The notes beneath the pieces are model-generated. The model did no database searches and was not told the DNA's origin. It saw only the letters and a list, made by a program, of their open reading frames with translations. This document shows, piece after piece, positions 1 to 12,427 of a stretch of DNA of 64,000 nucleotides. The position numbers and the translations under genes are program-made. The stretch comes from Diphasiastrum complanatum (lineage: Eukaryota > Streptophyta > Lycopodiopsida > Lycopodiales > Lycopodiaceae): assembly GCA_029204225.1 (NCBI GenBank), contig CM055102.1, positions 25,194,780 to 25,258,779 of the forward strand. The letters are read 5' to 3'. Position 1 is the first letter of the stretch. The number at the start of each line of letters is the position of its first letter.

Positions 1-1784
1 AGAATTTGGAAAAGTCGTGCAGGAGATGTCGGACATGAGATTTAAATAGGAGACATAAAAAAGTGGACATCATCGGCAAACAACTGATGCGAGAGAGGGC
101 CTACTTGGGAGTGGACAAGAGCTACAAGGTGAAGGGAAGATGCACGGTGAAGGGCACAAGAAAGCAATGGCAAAAAGCAAGGGGAAAAGCGGATAGCCCT
201 GATGAATACCACACTAGAATTGAGGAATCCCCAAGGCTAGACAACTGCAAAGGATATAATGTCATCTGATACAATCAACGGCCTTGTCCAGGTCAAGGCA
301 TAGTATCAAAGAGGGAGTGGAGGAAGTGAAAAGGGAGTCATCTAGTGCCTACATATTAAGAATGGAGTCCGTGATGTTACATGTGAGGAATAGGGCAAAA
401 TATAGCTTTATCAGGCCAAATTTATGTACATAATGTCATTCCACATGTGTGAAGCATAGGCCTAGGTTAGCTTGTACATAATCTCAAGAGCCATGAAGGC
501 AAATAGACAAGTTTTCCAAGTTAGAATGCATTTTTTTAGATTCTAGCTTTTTTCAAGAGGTGCAATTTGATTGGATTTGTTTGAGACCTTAGGAGGTGTC
601 AAAGGACAAGTGGATGCATTGTCCCCATGTGTGAATAGTTCAGATCAGTCCAACTCTCAAGCTTTTTGTATATAGTCCAATTTGGAGCTCATTTGGAAAC
701 AACAGATCTTGAGGATTGTGCATCAAGCTTGTGTATCTCTTTCTTTGCATGCATTTTGATGAATCTAATGCTTCAATTAGTGTAAGTATTTTGCTCTAAG
801 GTTTAGCAGGCTATGTCTCACACATGTGAGGCCTATTTGATCTTTAAACATTTCGTTTAGATTGCTCTTGCTTATAGATCTACATTGTGTCAATTCTAGG
901 TGCTAGTTTTGATGGAGATGTTGATATTAATGCAACTAAAACGTCTCCCAATACTTCCAATTTTAAACCAGAAACCAAAAGTCCAACAACTAGAATAGAT
1001 TGAAAAATTTCGTTTCATGCCAAAATCGGAAAAAACCGAATCGAATTAACAAGACCATTCCAAACCGATTCATCCAAACAAAGGTAGAACACCTACTTGG
1101 AAGATCACCGATTTACCGAAAGCACACGGATTGTTGATGACACGATTCCACAGCAAACTGGTCTACACCAAGCCGCTCCCATGACCCGATTGGTTGCTTT
1201 GATGCCAATAAAAACTTCCCCCAAGACTTTCAATCCGAGTAGAGCTCCAAGAACACCAAGGGAAAGTGTAGTAGACGAATCCAACCCAACCGATTCTAGA
1301 TCTCTGTTGATCTAGCCCTTAAGTAATCCAGGAGATAGGCAATCACAATAGAATAAAAGTGCTTTGCACTTTGACAGCATAACGGCCGCAAGACTCTCAA
1401 TGATCCTCATGGAGACGGGTGAAGGTATATATAGAGCACAAAGCTTAACCCACCTGTCCATGCACCGAATCTACATGTAAGCACTAAATCAGATCATGCC
1501 AAGCTCCCATGCATGTCCACTGCATGTAGGTACCCCTAACCCATAGTAGCTAAGACCCATGCAATAGCATAGTGCATGTACATTCCATTCCATACTAGAA
1601 TGCAACACACATGCTAATACCGCATGCATGTGGTCACTTGACCCCATGGTCCTACTCAAATACTATCCAGGTTAAATCCGGTTATGTCCAAGGCACCCCC
1701 TAATGGTCCAAATTCCCATTAGGGCCATGACATCAACCAATCACTCTTGTGGATTGAATGAATCCCATTTATGATCCTAATTGT
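1..1784. other. Unassigned non-coding stretch
   Basis: I see no recognisable gene here. Short frames (for example 63-269 and 1097-1315, both plus) have no motif I know. A TATA-like run lies at 1426-1433 and a 9-bp inverted repeat (CCCTAATGG / CCATTAGGG, 9-bp loop) at 1698-1724. Repeat-derived sequence is likely given the surroundings, but no LTR ends were found. Confidence 0.4.
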
Positions 1785-2020
1785 ACTTTTCTTTCACATT
1801 ATGACCTTTCACGAAGCCGAATTGCTCAATAGACAACATGAAACTTAAGAGGGGGGGAGAGACGCAAGGCCATGGCTTTAGCCAGAACTTCATAGGAGGT
1901 ATTAAGCATGGTAAGAGGGCAAAAGCCGGCTAGTGTTAGTGGAAGGGACTTTTTGGGGGTAAGTTTGACCAGCCCTTCAGAAACATAGAGTGGGAGGGAG
2001 AGAATTGGAAGAAGAAGCAT
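1785..2020 (-). mobile_element. LINE (L1-type) reverse transcriptase relic
   Basis: Reading the minus strand from 2020 downwards, the translation contains EGLVKLTPKK, then CPLTMLNTSYEVLAKAMALRL, followed after a frameshift by IEQFGFVKGHN. In L1-type non-LTR retrotransposons the RT fingers region runs (I/V)KL(I)PK ... WRPI(T/S)LLN..YK(I/L)(L)AK.(L)A.RL ... QxGF(V/I).GR, in this order and spacing. The invariant Trp of WRP is replaced by Cys and the frame is broken near 1835, so this is a dead fragment. Neither the YADD catalytic block nor the endonuclease domain is visible nearby. The family assignment is secure from motif order; the subfamily is not resolved. Confidence 0.72.
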
Positions 2021-2369
2021 GGAGGGCTAACTGAAGAATGTTGGGTCCTAGTTGCAGCCAAAACTTAATATTGTTTTCCACACGCTTTTGTGTGCGTGCG
2101 CATAAAAGTGCACATAAAACTCTTGGTCACTTGACGAGAAAACATTTCCTCTTTGAGCTCCTTATAGAAGAAAAATTTGCTCCTATATCCAAAGCATTAT
2201 GAGGGACAAGAACTAAGCTAAACTATTTGAAAAGCATCAAAGATTCTTTCTAAAAAACTAAAGAAAAATATATACATGTATTAGCAAAGCAAATCTCAGA
2301 TGCAATGGAAAGAATAAAGCCTAATAGAGATACAACCAAACATCTATAAGCATTCATCCTCACAATCTA

Positions 2370-2575
<206 letters not shown>

Positions 2576-4775
2576 ATTCACAAAATGGAGGATTTTCCCC
2601 TTATGTTTAGTTGGGTCCAAAAAAGCTCGAGTGGCACAAGACTACTGGTCGATTACTAACCTTGAGAGTCTAAGTTAAATTGCTTTTATCTCCGTGGATC
2701 TAATTGTTGATGCTACTTCTTGTGAGATGTGATCATGGGTAGGAAAAGCATGTGGTATTGCGGATAGAAAATTGTAAAAAATCTGTTTCAAATTTAGTGT
2801 GTGATTGAATAGTTGTGGCTGTTCGTCAAAGTTAGATGGGACTAGATTTGGTTCTTGTCATCCATTCCTCCCTTTTAATGTGGTGAAGGTGAAATGAGAG
2901 CATTTTAGAATATCTTAAGGAAGATGAGCATTTACACACACACACAGACACACACACACACATTCTATTCATTTATTTATTTATACTATAGCGCTGCTTC
3001 TAGATTACAATTGAGAAGGGTGGTGCAAAGATTTGATAGAAGAGATCGAGTTGGAGCTAATCTAAAAGAATGGAAAAATAATGAACAAATATAAGAAATG
3101 AAAATAAGACAAAATAACAAATAAGAACATTGTAAAACAAGAAATTATCAAAAAAGGAGCCTTTTTTTTTTTTATTGTATCTTTTCTTTTTCCCTTTTTT
3201 TCATTTTTTACTTTATTTGAGATTATATGATACATTGGAAGTTTATGTATAGAAAAAGTGCCAGGTGACCTAATCCTTGGCCTACTCAACTATCTTTGAA
3301 GTTTTTCCTAGTTAACCACTTGATTTTGACATATTTGATTGGAGATCAATTGGGCAAAATGCTGGTGTATTGTAGCCTATAGGTGAGCTATCTCACAAAT
3401 GGGGCTAAACATGGGGTGTATGCCTTGGAGCCATTGTGTAAGCTACCATCATTCCATTCATATTATAAAAATGGAGGAGCCAAGGGTAGACCAATAAAAT
3501 GTGCGATAGATAGGGAGCCAATCAAGGCCAAGTATATATACTTTATTGAGATCAAAGTAACACTCATCAAAACAACCATCCCATGTAGCATGACTTTTGA
3601 GATCAATAGAAGAATACGATAGTTTTTCGTTGCTTCTACTACTACCTTGTCTGAACTCTATTTATACTTTTTTGCAAAATCATCAAGACTTTGTTGGAAC
3701 TCCACGAGGGTTATCCAACTCTTTCTTGATTGAATTTTGGAGAAGTTTCAATGCTCCACAATGGATCCTTCTGCCCATGTTGAACATCACATAATAATAT
3801 CTTGGATGGACCGAGGCCCAATAAAAGATAGACCTCCTCCTGCCATTTGGATTGTGATTGGAGGTTGGCAATGGTGTCTCTAAAATAGTGGGACTACAAT
3901 TTCAAGGCTAGGAATGAGAGTTTGTAGGCCCGTCAGGTTGCAAGGTCTAGTATTGAGCTAGGAAATCATGGATAAGCTTAGTCACTAGAGGTAGACATTT
4001 CTTGAAATAATTTTGGTGCACCTCGACAAGATTTGAGTGAAGATGTACGCATGTAATTAGAAAGCGTCATAGGAATCATTTTTGGGGTGGAGGGTGGATG
4101 TGCCATGTCTTGGCTTAAGTTGAGTTGATCTATGCCCAATGTTCAATCGCAAGACATGTCATGGTAAAAAAGGTGGAACATCAACCTAACCAATATGGAG
4201 ATTGGAAAAAAAAAAAGGTAGATTGCAAAGTAGCTAAGCCACGTGTTTGGGTAAGATCATAGGGGAGCTCCTTAAACGTGCATGGGCGATGTATATCAAG
4301 GTTGGCTAAATTCTTCAAGTAGTGTGCTATACCAACATTATAATAGTGTGCCAAAACAGAGAGAAAAAAGATATGAGATTCGGCTCAACGTTGAGGAGAT
4401 ATCGATGGACATCTTGTAGTTGGAGGGGCGACATGGTTATGAGAGGTGCAAGATGCTTAATGGGCTTGGATAGGCGTGGATAGTTCTAGCTAGTCCAAGA
4501 GGGTCTCTTATTCTTGTATATGTGTTGATATAGAGGGAGTTGAAATTGTAGGGGTGGATGTAGATGCAAATGCAATTTAAATGAAATTCAAAAAGTGATA
4601 TGTGTGGATAATTCTGATGTGTATGCACGATCACGACAAAAAAACAAAAAACCAAAAAAAGAGCAAATAAAACACAAATGACTGAGCATCCGAAGATTTA
4701 AAAAGTATGCAAAATGTTGATCTTAAATTATTTATGAATAACAACCAAAGTAAAAATACATTCTTTCAATTTCAT
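2576..4775. other. Unassigned stretch with a short (CA)n
   Basis: No gene recognised. A second, short CA repeat with one CAGA break lies at 2933-2962. Several 60-80 codon frames on both strands have no motif and no supporting context. The stretch around 3600-3870 is open on both strands for about 60 codons but resembles nothing I know. Confidence 0.4.
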
Positions 4776-5640
4776 TCAGAATTTGATATGCTCTTTTGAC
4801 ACGACCATTAAAAAAAAGTTAAAACTATAATGGAATATGTTATCCACAAGAATGCCAAGTTGATGTGAAAGCAATAAACAATGGTGTTCCAATTCTAGAG
4901 TGATGTTAGTGTTGGAGGCCATGTTTATTTTATTGTATTCCACAATAGCCTCATCCTTTGTCACTATCATCTACCTTAGATTCATCATTGATGTGCGCTT
5001 CCATATACTTGGCGTGGAGATCTACAGTTTTCAGTTCATTCTGTTTAAGCGTACCTTTATAGTTCTCTTGCAATGTCATCACATTTTTTTTTAAGTATGG
5101 TGTATTGGTGTTATAGTGCTCAGCTTGCTTAGACTGTCGTATAGTGTCAATGGGAGCGATTGTATCCATCTTAGCATCGTTGATAATAAAGAAATGTTTG
5201 AGCAACTTGTACAAGTTGCCTGAAGCTAACAACTTGAATTTGCAATCATTGAACAATTGCCTCATTACTTGCTAATTCTTTGCCTAAACATTCTTTAATT
5301 GACTTCCCATCTTACTTGTGTTTTGCAATAAGCTCATCAAGCCTACTCTGAAGAGCTACATTCTTCTTGCAAAGAACACGTTTATTTATCTATGAGTATA
5401 CAACTATTTTCCCACTTTTGGAATTAAGTTTGGACTATGCAGGTTGTATAGACATTTGATCTAGTTCTTATAGCTTTCTAAATCATTGGCACACATCACA
5501 TGATTTTATGGATTAGTAGACATTCTTGTGAAGGGTTGGCCATCAAAATCTTCCTTGGAGAATCTATAAAAAGTGCCCACCTCCTATTGTTCATGAGTTA
5601 ACTTTACTCTGAATTCAATTTTATGGAGTAGGACACTTCT
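4776..5640 (-). pseudogene. Degraded coiled-coil coding relic, family unknown
   Basis: On the minus strand a broken series of frames reads as one decayed protein. It begins near 5640 with a patch containing YRFSKEDFDGQPFTRM, continues (5400-5300) with a heptad-like stretch including LQSRLDELIAKHK and KECLGKELASNEAIV, and ends in a 104-codon open piece (5265-4951) with ENYKGTLKQNELKTVDLHAKYMEAH. At least three frameshifts or stops separate the pieces. Charged, Leu-spaced composition suggests a coiled coil. Gag-like or leader ORFs of plant Gypsy elements often look like this, and a Gypsy integrase relic lies 1 kb away, but no diagnostic motif links them. No function is claimed. Confidence 0.35.
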
Positions 5641-6536
5641 ATATAAGATTCAATTGGGACCTTTCTTGTAGAGCTAGCTAGTTATTAGAGAATAAGGAGC
5701 ATGTTTTAGAGTCAGCTACTCTACCTTATTCATTTTTAGAGGTCCTCACATCATAAGACATTCCGAAATATTTGCTAACCTGTCATGTGCCAAATCTCAA
5801 GCAAATAGCAATAACAATGAAGTAAAGCTAAGAGCAAGAAAAGTACAAAGCATTCAGGATAGCATATCCATAGAAAGCTAGAAACAATGAGATCTCAATG
5901 GAATCACATTAGTAATGAAAAGAAGAGTACAAGCAATGTAAATGAGCATGGATTCATGTAGATAGGGCACATGAGACCTAGCAATGGAGATTCTCATGGC
6001 TCACATTCACAAGGAAGCTAGAAGCTCTCACTTGCAAATGAGCCAAAAGATCCACAAAATGATGTCTCTTGCCTAGTTATAGACAATGCTCTTACTTAAC
6101 TTAACTATCTCGAGGGATAGTTAGCGCTTGTTAAGTATTATTCAAACTACATTGGGCCCTTATTGGCCTATTATCCTTATTACTTACTTTGAAGGGCCTA
6201 AAGAGGGAACCGCCTTGTTCTTAAGGCTAATAGCTCCTTTTGGGCCTAAAAGCTTACAATGGATATTATATTGCCTTGAAAAGCACTGATGTACTAAAAG
6301 TACATGACATAACCTCTTCGATATAACATTTACTAAAAATAAAATTGTGTCTGAAAGTTTGGTAGGTATTTCTTTGCTAGGCGGTGCATTTTGGATCCTT
6401 GATAGATGATCTAAATAGTGCTACTTCCTTTTACATACCACAATCCAAAATTCAACTTTCTATTTTAGCAACAACCATCTCTTCTATTCGTACAAGGCCA
6501 ATTAACAAAATACAACAAAGCTTGATAGTCAAAAAA
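5641..6536. other. Unassigned stretch
   Basis: No recognisable coding motif, LTR end or structured repeat seen. It sits immediately upstream of the Gypsy integrase tail and may be eroded integrase or RNase H sequence, but I could not align it convincingly. Confidence 0.35.
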
Positions 6537-7010
6537 GAATGCAAAAGGGTTAGCCAATAAATAATGTTGATATTTTTTAATGTTATAAACCATGGCAAGA
6601 GCTTCTCATTTAGAAGTGATATAATTAACCTCTTATTCATTTTGAACTACATTTAAAGTTAGTACCAATCAGACACCTTTCCAACTGATTTATGGACAAG
6701 ATGTAGTGGTGCCTAAAAAGTTTTTAATACCATCCTTATGGATCACCACAACAGAACATTTATATAAAGAAAAGTCGCTCCAATTCCGACATAAAACATT
6801 AAACAAGTCAAGTGTGAAACCCGTTGATTAACAATCCATGTGTTAGCTACAAAAAAACTCACATCAAAATAGTTGGCATGATTGATTCCTTCACAAGAAA
6901 GACTTTGAATATGGTGACCTGATTCTCATGTACAAGACGAAGTTGATCGAGGGAAATCTCAAGTTCATGAGAGAAGGCTCTTTTCGAATTAAATACACTT
7001 TATCTCAAGA
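6537..7010 (+). mobile_element. Ty3/Gypsy integrase C-terminal relic
   Basis: In one plus-strand frame with several stops, I read TTFKVSTNQTPFQLIYGQDVV (about 6635-6700), the block that follows the catalytic core in plant Gypsy integrases (usually RTT.K.ST..TPF.LVYG.EAV). About 170 bp on comes WHD ... KKDFEYGDLILMYKTKL and EGSFRIKY (about 6877-7005), which matches the integrase C-terminal GPY/F module (F..GD.VL.......GKL...W.GPF.I) with GP changed to EG. The reading frame is riddled with stops, so it is inactive. No catalytic D,D-35-E core was recognised upstream. Confidence 0.72.
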
Positions 7011-7941
7011 GTGATTTGAAAAAGTTAAATGGAACACAATTTGTAACTCCAATCAATGACAACCAATTATGCAAGTATTCGCTGTCACAAGCTTCCTAAA
7101 CCAGCGGAATCACCACTTTTATATTCACTTTCCCTTTTCCCATTCTTGTTTTCCTTAGTTATTTTTAATATTTATATAGTGAATAATTGCTCACAAATCT
7201 TTGTTGAAAAACCCTTGATAATTTTTTAAAAGGACCTTTGACATAAATTTTTTTATTAATTTATACTTAAACCTTCACATGTGAACCCTTGTCAAAAACC
7301 TTCAGCACAAAAGAAAAATCATTTTCATCATCGAGTGGGACAACCATAATCTTCTTGAAGATTAACTATACATCTCAACCATTATTGTTGACGCTATGAC
7401 AACTATAGAACAACAATTGGCTCGACTATATATGTTCATGATGAACAATTCAACAATGCTCTAGAAGGATTTACAACATAATGACCCACCCATTGCTGCA
7501 AAAACCACAATGATGTACTATTACACTAGCCTTCTCGACAAAATCAAAGTTGGTATGAAAGAATTCACATTCCATGACACCTACACAACTTTTTATGCAT
7601 GCCATCAATATTGAAACTCAAATAAGGAAAACAGAACTAAACAAAGTCTGTTCAATTTCAGTACCATTAGATGAAAGACCAAAGGAAACATTACCGATGT
7701 CAAAAGATCATGCAAATGAGGAAGACATGACATCACAATAGAGTGATGAAGACAAGTAAATGAGACCAAGTGCTACGAAATTAACAGTTGACCAAGAACT
7801 TTATCATTTTAGTGACTAGAGTCCATTGCCTAAAAAGCTTGATCATGTTGTAACTTACGGGTTGATGGATTGAATGATCATAAATTATAGAGAATGTTGT
7901 TTTACTTTTCCTATTGTAGGCAAAATTGTCCAGCAAATTCT
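7011..7941. other. Unassigned stretch between Gypsy and Copia relics
   Basis: Plus-strand frame at about 7390-7610 is loosely open and contains the patch MTTIEQQLARLYMFMMNN, which might be the N-terminus of a retroelement Gag, but nothing diagnostic follows. No other feature seen. Confidence 0.3.
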
Positions 7942-9324
7942 GGGCATAAGTGCAAGGCCAGATTAGTAGCAAAAGGTTTCTCTCAGAAATCGTGTATAGA
8001 TTACTTTGAGACTTTCTCACCAATTGTGAAAATGACCACCATTCAAGTTCTGCTTTGTTTGGCAGTCTTGTTCAACCTTGAAATACATCAAATTGATGTT
8101 AAAACAACATTTCTACATGGAGTACTAGATGTGGAAATTTTTATGGAGCAGTCACAGGGCTTTGCCAATAAGAATTATCCCAATCATGTGTGTAAGCTCA
8201 ATAAGAGCATCTATGGATTGAAACAGGCTACAAGAGTGTGGTATAAGAGGATTGATTAAGTCAATAGGTATGATACCATTGAATGCCGATTGTAATTGCA
8301 AGAAGGCCCACAACTTCTTATACATGACACTCTTCGTAGATGACTCATTGTTGATTGGGAATTGTGGTAAGCTCATCCAAAAGGTGAAAAGCTTATTGGA
8401 TCATGAGTTTGGAACTAGGTGAGGCAAAGGTTTGTGTTGGCCTGTAGATTGCAAGGAATAGAGACGAAGGAACAATTCTTTTATATCAAAGCAAGTATGC
8501 TTTGAAGATTCTGAGGGACTATGAGATGGAGAATTGCAAGGGCAAAAGTACTCCAACGGAAACACGAGCAAACTTAACATTGGAAGACAGTCCCAAAATA
8601 GAAAAAGAGAAGAAAGAAATAGAATGAATTCCATATAGAAACCTGATTGGGAGCTTAATGTACTTGGCAATGTGCACAAGGCCTAACATAATTACGGCAA
8701 TATACACTCTCGGTCAATTTGGAAATAATCCAGGACCAAAGCTTTTATAGAATGGCAAAGTGGATAGCGCAATATGTCAAGATGACACCACATTATGGCC
8801 TAATGTATAGGCAAAATGCAAATTGTACACTATTACCATACAACGATGTGAGCTAGGCAAATTCTAGAATTGACAACAAGTCAATTTCAGGTGGTTGTTT
8901 CATAATGTGTGGAGCAGCAGTGAAATGGGTTTGCAAAAAAAAATCCCTGGTTGCTCAATCATCCTGTGAAGTGGAGCACATCACAGCATCGAAGAATGCC
9001 AATGAGATTGTCTGGCTTAGATTCTTACTCCAAGAGCTTGGGGTGCTGCAGCAAAAGATCCCACAGTGATAAACATGGATAGCAAGACTGCAATTTGCCT
9101 TATAGAGTATCCATTTTTCTACAGACCAAGCATATACTTTTGAAGTATCATCATGTCAGAGATCTGATCCAGAAGGGGATGCTCATTCCAAGGTACATCA
9201 AATCTGCAGACATGTCTGCAAACATTCTGACAAAGCCATTGTGCCAGCCATCGTTCATAAAGCATCGAATGGGCTTGGGAATCACTACAAATTGTATGAA
9301 TGGTTCCTCGGTTCAAGAGGGAGC
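7942..9324 (+). pseudogene. Ty1/Copia pol relic A (RT and RNase H)
   Basis: This is the 3' half of a Copia polyprotein with many stops. The open part at 7942-8259 holds RT blocks KARLVAKGFSQ, the IHQIDVKTTFLHG block and YGLKQATRVWYKR. Shifted frames carry the catalytic box as FVDD (about 8328). RNase H follows (about 8840-9070) with [16 protein letters not shown], the usual Copia RNase H signature. The C-terminus (9095-9324) includes KYHHVRDLIQKG and NILTKPL, the standard end of Copia pol. Gag, protease and integrase are absent upstream, so the element is 5'-truncated. It ends at a short polypurine tract, AAGAGGGAG, at about 9315-9323. Confidence 0.85.
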
Positions 9325-9785
9325 TGTTGATGGGTGAACTTCACAACCCTTCAAACCTGCAAACACAAGTGGCAAAACAGTTTACAAGATAGTTAGTAGA
9401 TAAACTAGCTAGTTATTTTCTAACTGTGCTCACAAAAAAAGATTAGGTATAGAAAGTAGGAATACATAGGAGATACGTAGAGCAGAATAGAAAGAAGCAA
9501 GCAGAAAGCAGAGGGAGTTGTAGGAAACACAAAGAGCTTGTTCTTAGGAGACAACAAGAAAATAAGCAGTAGGCATATGTGGCATAGGCTTTCATTTTGC
9601 AACATTGTATTGTTTTTCACATTCCTTTAATTCAAAGTCTGATGGAAACTTAATGAATCTCTGTGTGTTGACAAGTGCAAGTGTAGGAGTCATTTGTAGA
9701 TTGCTGTAATCCCCTGCTTTAAAAGTACTGCTTTGTTTTTTTTGGTTTCCCTCTTGTGTTTTGGGTAGGTTGTTCCTTTTATGCA
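9325..9785 (+). mobile_element. Probable 3' LTR (partial) of Copia relic A
   Basis: The sequence begins TGTTGATGGG directly after the polypurine tract that closes Copia relic A, the position where a 3' LTR must start. It runs to about 9785, where homology to an oppositely oriented Copia gag-protease begins. No matching 5' LTR exists in the window, so the right boundary is inferred only from the start of the neighbouring element. Confidence 0.5.
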
Positions 9786-10941
9786 GGTGAAAATTTACAT
9801 CAAGGCCATTATCAAGCAATTGGCCAACACTAATAAGATTCTTGGTAAGCTTAGGTACATAAAGAACTTTAGAGAGAGAAAGAACTTTAGAGGATGCAAG
9901 ATTCAAGGGAATGTTCCCTATGCCTTCAATAGGACATTCAAAATCATTTGTAGTGTATATTGATTTCTTGACTCCATCATAAGGTGCAATAGAAGAGAAA
10001 GAGTCCTTGGAGCTACACATATGTGAAGAGGCTCCACTATCAATATACCATAGGCCGTCCTTCTTGAAAGGAGTAGATGACAAACTAGAGACCATAAGAG
10101 ATCCCTCTCCATCACTTGCAATAGTGTCTTCCTTCTCATTGGTAATGTTGGCTTGTTTGAGTTGATTCTTCTTCTTGAAGCAATTGGTGGCATAATGACC
10201 TTTCTTGCCACAATAAAAGCACTTGATCTTCTTCTTCTTGAGCTTGGATGATGAAGCATTAGAGGAATCATCTTCTTCCTCATCTTTGTCTTTGGATTTG
10301 ACTTTGTCCTTGCTTGAGGATTGTTGATGTTGGTTCTTGCTCCTCCCTTTGTGCTTATCCTTGGCAAAGAGAGCTTTGCCATCATTATGAGTGAGAGAAA
10401 GCTTGTCCATCCTCAAGAGCTTGTACTCTTGTCTTGATTCTTCCAAAATTAGCACACTTTGGAGAGCCTCCAAACTTGGTAGCTCCTCCTTAATGGCATA
10501 GGATTGGACAAGGTTATCAAATTCACTTTTCAAGCCATTGAGAATGACTTGAACAAGCTCATTTTGATTGATGGAATCACCAATACAAGCAAGTTCTCTA
10601 TGAATATCTTTTACTCTCAAAACATAACTAGATGCACTCTCATCACTCTTTTGGCTACTTTGAGAGGAGTGAGAAGCCTAGAGGTATTCTTAGTCTCATA
10701 GATAGTCTTGAGACAATCTTAAGCTTCTTTGGCTCTTGTACAAGTACCAATATCTCATTAGAGACATTCATCTTAATGTAGTGGAGAGCCATCCTAGCTC
10801 TCTTTTTGTATATTTGAACCTCTTGAAGAACTTGTGGTTCTTCTTCAAGGCCAAGAACTATGTTCATCACGTCTTGAAGGAATAGTTTGAAGTGGACAAT
10901 CTTTCACTTGGTTCCAACAAGGATGAACCCATTGAAGACAT
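9786..10941 (-). pseudogene. Ty1/Copia gag-protease relic B
   Basis: Minus-strand Gag starts at an ATG at 10941 (MSSMGSSLLEPSERLSTSNYS) and soon suffers a deletion and frameshifts. The main open piece (10620-9786) has the Gag core (LVQVILNGLKSEFDNLVQSYA), a CCHC zinc knuckle CFYCGKKGHYATNC (CX2CX4HX4C) and the protease active site WYIDSGASSHM, followed by the protease flap region. Homology stops abruptly near 9786, where it abuts relic A's 3' LTR; integrase and RT are missing. Gag binds genomic RNA through the knuckle, and the aspartic protease would mature the polyprotein. It closely resembles the plus-strand element at 46.2-51.0 kb, so both belong to one family. Confidence 0.85.
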
Positions 10942-11680
10942 TTGAAGTGAAGAAAACTCAAATGATGAACAATAAATGTTGCTACACACTCTCTATAAAT
11001 TCCAATAATAGAGTACTATCTCCTCCTATGAAAATTCTTGCAACTATTTGTGAATTGATTCTCACTAGCTACTCAAATCTCTCTAAAACAAGATCTATTT
11101 CACATCAAATGATGGAGTATAGGCAAAGTTAGGATCAAACACTCTTAGCACGTGTGAAGTACACTATGAAACCAAATTTGACTCAAATACAATGATATTG
11201 CATGAAACAAAATGGCTAAGATCTCAAAACAGTGCCTAGATCACAAATAGATGAGATTAGTAAGCATACAACTATGATTTTGGATCAACCAAGCAATTTC
11301 TTGACCAAACCAAATGTGTCCACCCAGGTCTAGGTGCCCTACCTAACCCTCTTCAAAAGCTTATTCTGATTGGCTCAACCAAATGGAATGAAACTGATTG
11401 CATCATAAACTAGACAAAAATAGCTTCAAAACAAGCTATCAAGCAAGATAAATGGATCAAGCATGAGAGAGAACTTCCAAACTGAAATTGGATTTTCCTC
11501 ACACGTGTCTGAGCACTTGATTCCGTACAGTACCAGGTCAGACCCAATCAACGTCCTTTTGATCTCTTTTGATCCAAGATTAAACAAGATGGCTAGGAAA
11601 ATGGGCCTTGACAATTTCTAGCTCAAGATTGATGAAAAGTTTTCACTTAGATGGATCAAAATGCATGGTAACCTTAGGTA
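10942..11680 (-). other. Untranslated leader of Copia element B
   Basis: Sequence between the primer-binding site and the gag start of the minus-strand element B. No gene is seen in it. A CACACGTGT motif occurs near 11503. Confidence 0.55.
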
Positions 11681-11693
11681 GGCTCTGATACCA
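11681..11693 (-). promoter_or_regulatory. Primer-binding site of Copia element B (tRNA-iMet type)
   Basis: The minus strand reads TGGTATCAGAGCC directly after the LTR end TTCAACA. This is the standard plant Copia primer-binding site, complementary to the 3' end of initiator methionine tRNA, and fixes both the orientation and the inner LTR boundary. Confidence 0.93.
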
Positions 11694-12427
11694 TGTTGAA
11701 TTTCACATGTGTGGATTGTCCACATGTACTTGTGATCTCCTAAGGTGTGTAGATGCACCAAGATCAAGACTAGATTGAGATTCAAGATCAATCTTGGATT
11801 CTATGGCAAAAACACACTACTACATGCATTCAATCACTTCCAACTCTCAATCACACGTGTGGGAAGTATTCAAAAAATATTCTAAGTAAAAACAAGCTGC
11901 TCTCCTCGAGTAGAGAGAGAAAAAACATCATGAGCTCTCGAGTAGAGAGAGAAAGCTAGAAATCCAATAACACTCAAAATCCATATAATCACCAAATCAA
12001 TTAGCTTCAAAATGAGGAGTACAATGATACTAGTAGATCCACGAGCTACCATTATGCTTAACTATGATTGGACCATACTTTGTCACCTCTTGATCCTATT
12101 GGACCATTGATCCATGCACCTCTTAATTCTATTGGACTATATTCAAGCACACCTCAATTTCCTATTGGACCTCACATGGTTCCACCTCTAAATCCTATTG
12201 GACCTCTTGGAATTCATCAAACAAAAGCTTTACACTTGTCTACACTCTAATTGGCACAAGTTTAGCCTCTTACTCTATTTTGGCTCAATGGTGGCATTAC
12301 AAGTGGAAATGCATAATTTGCCATCTATGCCAAATTTGTTCCTATCAACATCCTACACCTAGATGTTTGATGTAAAAAACATAAGACCCCTATATCTAAC
12401 ATAGATAATCTTTTTCAATTCTTCACA
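11694..12427 (-). mobile_element. 5' LTR of Copia element B
   Basis: 734 bp beginning (plus strand) TGTTGAATTTC and ending AATTCTTCACA. It is collinear throughout with the 737-bp solo LTR at 17978-18714, with only scattered substitutions and small gaps, which defines both ends. It follows the primer-binding site exactly. Read on the minus strand it carries an array of CCAAT boxes and a TATA box (separate entry). A 60-codon frame present in both copies is not a protein; it is conserved because the LTRs are homologous. Confidence 0.95.
11983..12254 (-). promoter_or_regulatory. LTR promoter: TATA box plus six CCAAT boxes
   Basis: In the LTR of element B, CCAAT (plus-strand ATTGG) occurs six times: 12067-12071, 12098-12102, 12131-12135, 12164-12168, 12197-12201 and 12250-12254. 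The first five are spaced 31-33 bp apart. A TATA-like ATTATATGG lies at about 11981-11989 on the minus strand, some 80 bp downstream of the nearest CCAAT, which is the normal promoter geometry. NF-Y is the known CCAAT-binding complex in plants. In the solo LTR the CCAAT array is kept but the TATA is changed to CATGAAATC. Confidence 0.6.

Noticed and set aside
9918-10385. 155-codon minus-strand frame
   Set aside because: Overlaps the true Copia gag in another frame and is rich in Arg/Leu from codon shifting.
12068-12250. 60-codon frame with a PIGPL-like repeat, nearly identical at 18355-18537
   Set aside because: Both copies lie in homologous LTRs; the repeat reflects the CCAAT-box array. No sign of translation.
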